Positions 9,756 to 20,332 of a DNA stretch of 64,000 nt are shown in pieces. Position 1 is the stretch's first letter; each line of letters starts with the position of its first letter. The position numbers were made by a program, and so were the translations under genes. Source of the DNA: Hawksworthiomyces lignivorus (Eukaryota; Ascomycota; Sordariomycetes; Ophiostomatales; Ophiostomataceae). Below the pieces are notes generated by a model. It saw only the letters and a program-made list of their open reading frames with translations, was not told the origin of the DNA and made no database searches. The stretch covers positions 62,001-126,000 of the forward strand of contig NTMA01000070.1 in the NCBI GenBank assembly GCA_002917075.1. The letters are read 5' to 3'.

Positions 9756-12700
9756 ACATAATTGGATTGGTGAAGGGAGGCGTTTTGAGAGCTTTATATT
9801 TTTAAGACCTAGCTGGTCTTGCTCTTGGGTTTATACCTGCACTTTTTTTGTCCTGTTTGTTTTGACGAGACTCGCTTGGAAAATGCTATTTTTGATTAAG
9901 CATAAGCCTCTCGTCTAGTTTATTAGCATAGCTCAAGCATTAGAGAAGCCGGACGAGTTTCCCATATTTGATATAAGAAATTTCCACATTATTCCCCCCA
10001 ATATTCTTTCATTGGCGTTCTTCCCGCTTTTATTAATGATATTTTACCTCGTATTCTTTGACAATGCGTGCCAGATAAGATGGGAGATGAAATCTCTCGC
10101 ACGTAAGGAATGCTGTAATCGCCTGGGGGGAGAGAAACTAAATAGGCCAATTGTTGTGAATATATGACATACCATCTACTTTACTATTAATCGTCATGAC
10201 AGAAATATCTCTCGGAGTTTCGTTCACCCCACGCCGTGCCCCGTGCTCTCTCATCTTATCTGCAGTCTAATATTTTCTTTGCCCTTGTCTGTCTTGTGGT
10301 GGAGAAAGCTGATCTTCACTCTGATGGGGAGTAGAAGAAGATACGTGAATGGAGACAGAATCTTCGAAAGGGCGTCTCGACATCTTTGGTGAATGACAGA
10401 GCAGATGAAAACAGTGGACTGCATACATTTGCATTGCACACTCGACTATGGCTATGATACGTATGTATAACTTCTCCATATTCCACAGGCCACTCCAAAT
10501 TCAAGAAAGGCTGCAGAGAAAAAGAAAGTCTCAGCGGCGGCCCTGCCGGTGGGCGGCAACATGAACAGAGCCTCTACGGGGGGTTTGTTTTTTCAGCGTC
10601 TGCACAGTTCAGGAGGAGACGCAATGAGTGGTGGTCAACAAAGAAACTGGGGCGTTGCCAAGAACGCATCTATTGGTTGCAAGATTTCAGAATTCGTAGT
10701 GTGAATAGGGGCACCTGCGCGCCTAGAACAGAGAAAGGTATTCTCCCTTAAGCAAAACGACTGGAGTCTTTTTCTTTCCCCGCTTCCCTAGGAAAAAGGA
10801 CAGTGCAGTGGCCAAAAGACGAAAAGGATTACTCTCTATTCATACAAGCAAGAGGGCTCGATTTCGAAACATTGATATGAGTGGCAACAGCTTCGGTTGG
10901 GCTTGCGCAAAAAGGCGGCAGGATGGTCATTACTAGTGCAAGAAATCGGGACTAAAAACGCAAGTGAACGAGAAGCCGGCCCAGACACATGATTGCTGAC
11001 CAGCATTTTCATTCTCTAAGAGATCCTCTTTCTCAACTGTGAATGTCATCCATCTCCTCATCCGAATGCCTTCTGCACGTGTTCCGGTTTCTGGAGAAGA
11101 TCTCCATTCAGACGCTGAGGACAAAGACATGCTCGGTATCTTCTTTCTGTTTGTTATGTCCGGCCCTTCCTGCAACCCCTGACGCTCTCCCGCAGCACAT
11201 ATGTACCAATGACTCCAGTAATCTTCTCCACTATATGTGGCGATAGCATCTCTAGTACATACATACATACTATGGAGCATGTAGACTTATCTTTTTTTGC
11301 TTCGGGTCAGGTTGTGTGTATGTACGTCGCAAATGACCAGGGTTGCTTGTCCAACTGCGGCATGGTTGCGTAGTTTTGGGTTCTGCTTGTACTCATTCAA
11401 TACTACGTCGCAGATCCAAAATACACACACGGAGGTTTTAACTGCCTAAGGCTTACGGAGTATTAGACAAAGACGAGTACATACAGCACAGGGGAAATGG
11501 GTTTGCTGATCAACGGGGGGATGAGCAAACTTAAATTAACTACAAGCAGGCCCCTGGTTTTCTTGGGTTGCTTCGGCGGGAAGCACGGGAATATGAGTGC
11601 AGGAAAAGTAACGCCTCGTGCTCACAGATACACACAGCAACCAGCGGACCTGGGTTTTCTGTGCCTCCCCTGGCCCAGGCTAGACCAGGCCAGGCCACTT
11701 TCTCCATTTTTACCGCACAGAGACGAGTGCTATATCATAAAGTACGCATGATAGCTATGACGAAACACAATGGAGATATACAGGAGGGAATTAAGATGGG
11801 CACTTTACTGGAAAAAGAGAAAGTGTCGAGATAGCGGCGTCGCTGCCCCCAATTTTTACCTTGCAACTTTAGAGGTATTTAAGATTGAGAGCGGCAAAAA
11901 GCGATTCTTCCACCACTTTCCTATTTTGGGCCTGTCATCTATTTCCTCAGCTCTATCTTTTCATCAGCTCTTCTCTGCTTTCCTTTCTGCCCTGTTTTAG
12001 CCAAGCTGCGCATTGGCCAATGATAAGAAAACTGAGAGGCAGGGGGGACTCAATTTAAAGTAATGCGTATGACGGAAGTGAGATACGTCAATACAAATCA
12101 TGGGATGGCTCGGCCTTTCTCCTTCCTCACGATCTGCTGGTACACGTACACAGACGAGACTTGCGTCGTCTGCTTATGTGTAATGGCCTCTTTTTCTTCC
12201 GAAAGTCGGTATGCACCAACAGTTTTAACGTACACCGAACTCGTATTGAAAACTTCTAAGGCTTAACTAGTGGTAGAAGCCAGATTTTCGCTCGTGCAAA
12301 CCTGCGCACGTTCTATACGAGCCATGCAGTGTGTTGGGGGAGTCTGTCTCCATTTCCTGTGGCTGCGTTGGCGCTCATGTGGGTTGCATTTGTTTCAGTG
12401 GTTGATACTTCTTTTTCTGATTTCTGACTCCCCTCTCTATTGATTTTGTTCACCTTCGCTTCTCCTTCTTCGTTGAAATTAAGCCATGGGTATGCAAAAG
12501 AGAATAGCGCCTGTCCCTATCATTTCATGGGGTAAATACGCTGACCGTAGGGGAGTGATACGCTGGGGAGCTCTTTTGCGTAAGCGTGCGTATGTGCGTA
12601 TCTTGCATCCTGTTAATCTTTATTCCTTTCTCCACCGTTTGCAAAAAGACGAGGCAGGGGCTTGTACACGTAAAATAAAAAGAACTACTCGTATCATACC

Positions 12701-14379
12701 GTGCTATGGAGAACAAACTAGAACATGGACGTGCTGAGCAGAGGCCAAACAAGAAACATCCAGCCAACCACCAAGGCTTGGCGGCCCACCTAGGAAACAA
12801 CAAAACGAACCAGCGATACTACTAAGCACTGTCTTATACGAAGGTTAAAAGATACGAAAATGACACCAGCGACACATTTACAAGCAGAACAGACAAGTAC
12901 TAGTATACGAGCACACGCACTTCACGCTCAGGAGAGCTCTATCGATAATATTCAGAGAGCTAGCGCTTGCCACAGTATCCGTTGTACCCACAACAGGTTG
13001 GATTTGAATCCACATTGGCAGGCACAGATGCTACTCCCCAGCTTCTGGGCTTTTTCCAGCAGAAGATCGTTTGCATTTTTGGCAGGCGAAGCGCGCCTCC
13101 CGTTATTGTTGGTTAGTATGTACATAGGTGGGCCAAACCCCCATCTGTCGTAAGATAACATACAGTAGGTAGTATGTAGCTGCGAAGAAGGCCGGGGATC
13201 CGAATTTGTCTTTGCCTTCCCTTTCTTCTCGATTTGCTAACCCTCTCTCGCCTCTTTACCTATTCTCCCCTCGTTTCTCTCTCTCCCTTGTCAGAAAGCT
13301 TTGATAATAGCCCCCCTCCTGTTATTCCCTTTCCCTGCCCTATGCTTAAAGGTACACAGACTTAATACCTTGCATCCGCCGTAAGGTGCCCAGCCCATTT
13401 TGTGGGTTCTACATTCCTCGAGAAGATAGTTGCTGTTTACTACTATTTTTTTTTTTGTTTTTTTTTTTTTTTTGATCCAGCATCTTGCATGCGAATCACT
13501 AGAGTGAATGCACTACGGTTTGATCATAGATGTCTTACAGCTGCTTGGTGCTTTCTCATTGGAGTTTTATTCTTGAATCTCTGCGTGGGTTCCACGCTGG
13601 AGGGTCTCTTCTGTTTCTTTTTCCTCTGCCAAGTCTTTTCGGCGTTGTTATTCTTGGTCCTACTTAGACCTTGAACCGCCAGAAACTACCTAGCTCCGCC
13701 GTTCGTCGCTAGCTCTGCATAAGCGTACGGAGCATCAGTGTTTTGCTCTGTAAGAAAGGGGGAAGCTCCTCCTCACTCTGGCAATCCCTCCCTTATTCTG
13801 GCCCATACATCTATCGTCTTTCCCATTCCTCCATTTTTGCCCTCTCTCCTCCTCTGCTTCCATCGTTTATATTGAATTTTATAACCCCTCCAGCCTTTTG
13901 CACATCCTATTTTCCTTTTCCTTGTTTTGTGCCATCGAAGGTGTTTTTCTTATATATAGGGGCCGACAAGGAGAACGGGCCTGATTTGTTTTTCGTCTTG
14001 TCGCTTTCCTCATATGATCCTATCTTAGTGCATTTGCCGAGGCGCTATTTGTTTCTCGCCACGATCGTTACCAAAAGACCGCCTTGAGAGTTGTTTATGA
14101 GATGTCGACACAGCAGTAATTCTTAATATTTTCTAGTTCGGTTTCTTGGGTTCTTTGTCATTAATGCCGAGTCCAAGAGTCCGGAACTCTTGGTGACCGT
14201 CATTTTCAGCGGCCTGCTTATAGCAAACACCGCCTTCCAAGCTGAGCAAGTCTCCTTCAGTGGAAGCACTTGCATCTGACGATCGGGACGAAAGTATAAT
14301 TTACGAACATTTGGAGGATCGACGAGCGTAACTAGGGACGAAGCCGAGACGCCAGTTTCGAAGCTGTCTTCTGCCCAAC
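9756..14379. other. 4.6 kb without a recognisable gene; pyrimidine-rich leader towards the aspartic protease
   Basis: I see no coding region with family features; frames are 60-115 codons and unremarkable. A 9-mer copy (TACGGAGTA) is at 11454-11462. From about 13200 to 13960 the plus strand is strongly C/T-rich with long T runs (for example 13446-13472), typical of a fungal promoter and leader reading into the protease gene at 14380. A tRNA-like T-arm near 13000 was rejected. Unannotated non-coding transcripts remain possible. Confidence 0.5.
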
Positions 14380-16257
14380 ATGCTGGGCAGGCCTATGTTG
14401 TTGTCGCTGCTCCTCTGGATATCCGCCGCCCATGCATTCTTCCCTTGGTTTCCGCCATGGGTTTGTGCCGACAATGACGAGCTCTGCAAGTCGCAAAATG
14501 AGCCCACCATAGACGCTGGAGCCACACAGGAAGAGCGATCTCTTCCTGTTCGGCCGGGAGCGGGCAGCATCACATTCAAGCTCGGCCAGAGGACGCCGGC
14601 CGTTGACCAGGTACGCAAGGATCAGAGTGGTTCGTCCCTCTACAGACCATCTGTCATCGTCTCCTCTCCATTTCACAGTGCACTGACCAGTTACTCTCTA
14701 GGCGGACAAGGAACCTCGCGGGGTCAAAGCAGAACGAATTGCTGGGCGCCTGGCAAAGAAGTATGCTCCGGCTGACGGAGCATCTCTTCGGAAGGGTCGG
14801 CGGCATGCGCGCCCAGCTGCATCGCCAACTGTGCCGGCAGCAAAGCTGGCAAAGCGCACAAACTCCTTCTCGCTGGTGACAGCGGCAACGCCGACATCGA
14901 CCAATGAGGCCGGGATTGACCAGGACGGCACCGACTTCTCGTATTTTATTCAGGCCGAGTTCGGCTCCGCCGCCACGCCAATGTACATGCTTCTAGACAC
15001 TGGTGCAGGCACGACGTGGGTGATGGGTACCGACTGCACATCCACGGCATGCGCCATGCATAATTCGTTCGGCGCGGCCGACTCCAATACTCTGCAGCCA
15101 TCGAGCGATGCATTTTCTATTGCCTATGGATCCGGCACTGTGGCTGGAAACTTGGCCAGTGACAAAGTAGCCATTGCTTCACTCTCCGTGACCATGTCCT
15201 TTGGCATCGCAAACACGACATCGAACGATTTCACACACTTTCCCTTCGATGGTATCCTGGGCCTCAGCCAGAGCCACGGTGCTACGGACAACTTTTTGGA
15301 CATTGTCAAGCAAGGCAAGGCGCTGTCGTCGAACATCTTCGGCGTGTCCCTCTGGCGGAGCGCTGATGGCGGGTCCAACACGGGCGAGATCATCTTTGGT
15401 GCCGCGGATCCTTCAAAGTACACAGGCAACATCCAATACACGTCCGTTTCGTCATCGAGCGGTGGCGACTGGGCCATTCCCATGGACGATTTCGGCTACA
15501 ACGGAGGCAAAGCAGGCATAACCGGCCGGCTGGCCTACATCGACACGGGCACCACATACGTTTTTGGCCCAGCAGACGACGTGGCGTCCCTGCACAGCCA
15601 AATTCCTGGCGCGTCCAGCAGCGACGGCGGCACCACGTACACGGTTCCATGCAAGAACAACCAGCCGCTCACTGTGTACTTCTCGGGTGTTGCTTACAAC
15701 ATCTCCTCAGCGGATTGGCTGTCTGCGCCTGCCAGCGACGGCTCTTGTACGAGCAACATTTACGGGCGTGCTGTCGTGGCCAACGAGTGGCTGCTGGGTG
15801 ATCTTTTCATCAAGAATGTCTATGCTGTTTTTGATGCAGACCAATCTCGCATCGGTACGCTGACTGCTCAACCCTACCCCCTCTCATTCTTTTCTTCTCT
15901 TTTCGTTGAGCTAATAAGAATCCAACAGGTTTCGCCAAACCTGTAGCAGCTGCGCAAGCACCCTCACAAACTTCATCAGCTTCAGGCGGCAGCAAGACCG
16001 GCAGCGTCTCGGCAGCATCTGGAGCAGCTGTGGCATCGAGCGCCGCAGCCGTGGCAACACCGAACGGAGCAAGCCCCGCCGCGGCAACAGATACCTCGCT
16101 GCCAGGACTCAGCGGCCACGAAACATCAGCCACAGCCATGGCCGAGTCGACATCAGCCCCAAAGACGACCGCCACGTCGTCGCCGGCCGACCAACTAGAG
16201 GGAAACATATATGTGTCCATCGTCTGCGTCGTGGCAGCGATTGCCATGGCTGTGTAA
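14380..16257 (+). CDS. GPI-anchored pepsin-family aspartic protease (yapsin/CtsD-like), 570 aa
   Basis: Three exons: 14380-14610, 14702-15854 and 15929-16257. The 91-nt intron (GTACGC...TCTAG) and 74-nt intron (GTACGC...AACAG) both preserve frame. Order of parts: signal peptide (MLGRPMLLSLLLWISAAHA), a propeptide with a Cys pair (CADNDELC) and basic stretch, and a Lys-Arg at ~127 in LAKRTNS suited to Kex2 processing. The catalytic domain follows, with first aspartate in LLDTGAGTTWVMG (~175) and second in YIDTGTTYVFGP (~357). After it come an Ala/Ser/Thr-rich stalk of ~90 residues and a hydrophobic C-terminus (YVSIVCVVAAIAMAV) that reads as a GPI-addition signal. The first active-site motif is DTGA rather than DTGS/DTGT. 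Role: cell-surface or secreted proteolysis. The two catalytic Asp make activity likely; substrate unknown. Confidence 0.93.
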
Positions 16258-17284
16258 TTTGACCACGAGCCTTACCTATCTTACAACACACCACATTCCG
16301 CCTTCTATTTTTTTTTCTCACTCTCTCTTTCAACACACCATACATAAACACACTACCCGCAATCCGAATACATCAGGCATTTCCTTTTGGTACCACAATA
16401 GCTCTCGTCTACTTTTTCTCATTTTATTTTTCATATTTGATTTTCAAGGAGATCAGCGAGGGCCACTTTCATGGTATAGCTGCATCTCCCAGAACAGAGG
16501 ATGTCGATACCCAGAGTTGGAAGAAGTCGGAGAAGATTAAAAAGGGAGACAGAAAAGCAAGCATATTTTCCCAAGGGGGAAGAATAAGGGGAGCTGCGAA
16601 GCTGTGCCTCTGCCCCCCTCTGATATTAAACATGTACTATTATTTAATTGTAACACATAGCGTTGTATGTCCAATATACGGCATCATTGGTTTCTTTGGG
16701 ACACGATAGAAAGAGTGTACACAAGTAGTGCATTGCAGCAGCGGCTTTATATACATGCTTGAAGTTCCGTGGACCAGGTTCGCCCGCTCTGCAGGCTGCG
16801 GCAAGGTCACGTGGATATTGAGCGGTAAAAAGTGTGAATAAGCTAAGCTTTCCCGTGCTTATTGGCAAAGACTCAGGGGTGGCGGGCGGACCAGCACTAA
16901 AACTCAGCCGCCCCTAGACGGACCAACCAAGGGGGCTTTGGGTGAGGTGCCAAGGCCCGTGTCTAAGCTTTCCAGGGCACGTTGTAAGCAAAAAAAGTTG
17001 GCAACCATACGTGTACTACTTCTATACGCAAGCCCGCCTAGTGCCGACTGCTACTCTTCCAGCGTTCGCCAGAAAGGACTGCATTACACGTTGATACGAG
17101 CCAGCGCAAAACAAGCAGACGAGCGGGACAATCGATGCGAATTAGTGAATCGACGAAGAGAGCGCAGCCTGTCGTTTTCTCTGGCCATTGACGAGCTTCC
17201 TGTTGAAAATGAATCGGTGAAGAGGAGGAAGCGCGAAAAGGAGACCAAAATTACCTCGACGGGCAACACTCGAACCGCACCCCG
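16258..17284. other. Intergenic: 3' flank of the protease and promoter of the AVT2-like gene
   Basis: No gene seen. Small open frames at 16437-16709 and 16938-17390 are not supported; the latter overlaps the AVT2-like start in another frame. The last ~250 bases before 17285 are A/G-rich and probably 5' leader. Confidence 0.55.
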
Positions 17285-19436
17285 ATGTCGATGGCCAACG
17301 CTAGGTCGCCGAGGGGTGGCGGCGGCGGCGGTTCCGCAGCTATCCGCTATGAATCAGTACCGGCAAACGACGAAGACGTCGGCCTGCTAGCTCCTGGAGG
17401 GTCGCGGGACGAAGACGACATGTTGACGGGGCACACACCCGGGGAGGACGGCAACGACGACGCCGAATTGGCGGCGCTCACCGGCAGCAGCGGAAACGGC
17501 GTGCCGACCTCTGCTTCTCAGCCACCAATATCCACCGCCTCTCGTACGCCATCGGGCAACTCCATACGACCACCGAGCTTGATCACAGTTGCGGGAGACG
17601 GCAACGGCTCTCTGCGGACGCCGCGGACGCCGCGGACGCCAAACCGGGTTCGCTTCGACCTCCGGCCGCAGGTCGCGGACGCGAGCAGCCTTGCTTCCGC
17701 CACCGGCCGGAACAGCCGCGACTCGGAAAACACCGACGAAGACGACGACGAGCTCTTTGACCTGGACGCAGCCCCCGAGAACTTGGAGCGCCAGCACCGG
17801 CTGCCGCTGCTGACCGACATCGAGGCGCCCACGGTGACGCTGGCGCGGTCGGGCGAGATCGACACGCGCGTGGACGTCGAGGAGTGGGCGGAGCGCGAGC
17901 GCCAGCGGCCCAAGTCGGGCCTGCGCAGCGCCTTTATGAACATGGCCAACAGCATCATCGGGGCAGGCATCATCGGGCAGCCGTATGCGATGCGCCAGGC
18001 CGGCCTCGTCGCCGGCATCGTGCTGCTGCTCGCGCTCACCGTCGCCGTCGACTGGACCATCCGCCTCATCATCATCAACAGCAAGCTGAGCGGCGCCAGC
18101 TCGTTTCAAGGCACCGTCGAGCACTGCTTCGGCCGCTCCGGCCTCATCGCCATCAGCCTGGCCCAGTGGGTCTTCGCCTTCGGCGGCATGGTGGCCTTTG
18201 GCGTCATCGTCGGCGACAGCATCCCCCACGTGCTGACGGCCGTGTGGCCGGGAATGCGCGACGTGCCCGTGCTGGGCCTGCTGACCGACCGCCGGGCCGT
18301 CATTGTGGTCTTCATCCTGGCCGTGTCGTATCCCCTGACTCTGTATAGGGATATTGCCAAGGTGAGTTCCCCCTCTCTCCCGGCAGGGACCTCTCCGGCT
18401 GGCTGAAGAAGGAAAATAATCTATTTTGCGTGGCTGTGCTGACACCTTCCTCCAGCTTGCCAAAGCCAGCACTTTCGCTCTCATCAGTATGCTGGTCATC
18501 ATTGTCACGGTCGTCGTGCAAGGCGCCATGGTGCCGTCTGAGGACCGGGGGTCGTTCAGCGCCCCGCTGCTTACCGTCAACACAGGCATCTTCCAGGCCA
18601 TCGGCGTCATCTCGTTTGGTATGTTTTGCTTGCACCGTACAACGCTCTTTGACATTTTGTTTTAAAAAGAAAATAACAAAAGAAAGTCCTTGGCTAACTA
18701 TTGCAAAACTTTGTACCCTTCTTCCATCTCAGCCTTTGTCTGCCACCACAATTCACTCCTCATCTACGGGTCTCTCAAGACGCCGACCATTGACCGCTTC
18801 TCCCGCGTCACCCACTTCTCCACCGCCGTCTCTATGGTGGCCTGTATGCTCATGGCTTTGGCCGGATTCCTCACCTTTGGCGATAAAACCCTCGGCAATG
18901 TGCTCAACAACTTCCCTGCTGACAACACCATGGTCAACGTGGCTCGTCTCTGCTTCGGGCTAAATATGCTCACCACGCTCCCCCTCGAAGCCTTTGTGTG
19001 CCGCGAGGTGATGTTCAACTACTATTTCCCAGGCGAGCCTTTCAACATGCATCTGCACCTCATCTTCAGCACCAGCCTCGTCGTGAGCGCCATGACGCTG
19101 AGCCTGGTCACCTGCGATCTCGGCGCCATCTTCGAGCTCGTCGGCGCCACGAGCGCCTGCGCAATGGCCTACATCCTTCCGCCCCTCTGCTACATCAAGC
19201 TGACGACGCGCAGCTGGCGGACGTATGTGGCGATTGGCGTAGTAATCTTTGGATGCACGGTGATGGGCATCAGCCTGCTGCAGGCGGTAGGCAAGATCAT
19301 CAAGGGTAAGTGATACATACGCCCTCGTCGCACTTTTTTTTTTGGCTTCTGCCTCTTTCCGCTCGGCCAATTCTTCTCGTCTTTGCTGCTGCTGACAGTC
19401 ATTTCAGGCGAAGGTGGAACAGCACAGTGCAGGTAG
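17285..19436 (+). CDS. AVT2: Vacuolar amino-acid transporter, AVT2/SLC38-like, 613 aa
   Basis: Four exons: 17285-18361, 18456-18618, 18733-19305 and 19408-19436. Introns begin GTGAGT, GTATGT and GTAAGT and end in CAG. The last exon is just 29 nt and replaces a premature stop with the tail GEGGTAQCR. Residues 1-~210 are a low-complexity, acidic and Ser/Pro-rich cytosolic region with a triple TPRTPRTP-type repeat. From ~215 the Aa_trans (APC superfamily) domain starts with the signature FMNMANSIIGAGIIGQPYAM, followed by QGTVEHCFGRSG, FAFGGMVAFGVIVGDSIPHV and SFAFVCHHNSLLIYGSLKTP, about 11 TM helices in all. These signatures match yeast Avt2 and animal SLC38A7/8-type carriers. Avt2-type transporters are placed at the vacuole; direction and substrate cannot be read here. 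The N-terminal extension is much longer than in yeast. Confidence 0.92.
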
Positions 19437-20332
19437 ACCTGATGGTGCAATTCCTGGTTGGCTGTTCCCAGTCTCCGGTTTGCTTTCTTTTGAGAAGCAA
19501 AGTCCGGTCTGCGCTTTCTATTCTGTGGAGGCAGGCATGTCTCATAGATTCTTATCGTTTTTAGTCTGTTTACAACTAGGTAAAGAGGCTTACACGCACA
19601 ACCGTCCATGCAGCGATTCTGACATGCATTTTTTCCCTTGGGCTTGGAGCATACTAATGCAAGAAGCAGTGATACTCGCTACTTCTTTCTTACGGTTTTA
19701 TTTGTTTCCTTTTGTTTTGTATATATCTACAATTGCCCCTTATCTATTTTACGGGCCATGTCTTTCATAGAGTGGGTTAGTTTTAGGTGGCAAATAATAA
19801 TTAAATTCCAGGATCATGACTTCTATCAAAGCCTCCTCGGTTACACATCTATTTTCATTGTTGTCTTGCTTTCGAACTATGAATGAGATGTTCAACCGTA
19901 CATCCAAGGGCGCACATGATATTTATTAACACAGATTCATTTTACGATTTCAAACAAAAACAAAACCTCCTGTTTTTAGTTGTCATTCTAAACAGCACAA
20001 ATGCTATTATTGCTTTCCCAACTGTCGTATTAGTCTAGTTTCTACTTAGGTAGAAAAGAGGTATTAGGAAGGCTGGGTTGAAAACTTGACGACACTAAAA
20101 TCCAGTAGTTTTCTTTATTTTGATTCGTGAGAATATGGACACCTCCCATTTCCCAATCTGAAGCTCTATACCTGCTATACACAACGGCCAATGAAAATAC
20201 AAAGAAAATCAAAGAGAGTAAGGAATAAGTTCTCTTGAATTCCACGCATGCTCTGAAATATATTCGATCATGAGGGGTTCTTAAAGTAAAACCAACCGAA
20301 GATAATGAACATATGAAAATTACACCCCCTTG
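19437..20332. other. Convergent 3' region between the AVT2-like and Spt23-like genes
   Basis: This is A/T-rich sequence suited to 3' untranslated regions and polyadenylation on both strands. Open frames at 19638-19886 and 20042-20245 have no features. No repeat or RNA gene seen. Confidence 0.55.

Noticed and set aside
12990..13030. Possible tRNA T-arm (minus-strand GATTCAAATC)
   Set aside because: The stem is imperfect and no acceptor, D-arm or anticodon arm can be placed around it.
17387..18655. 422-codon minus-strand frame
   Set aside because: Antisense shadow of the AVT2-like gene, crossing its first intron, with no family features.
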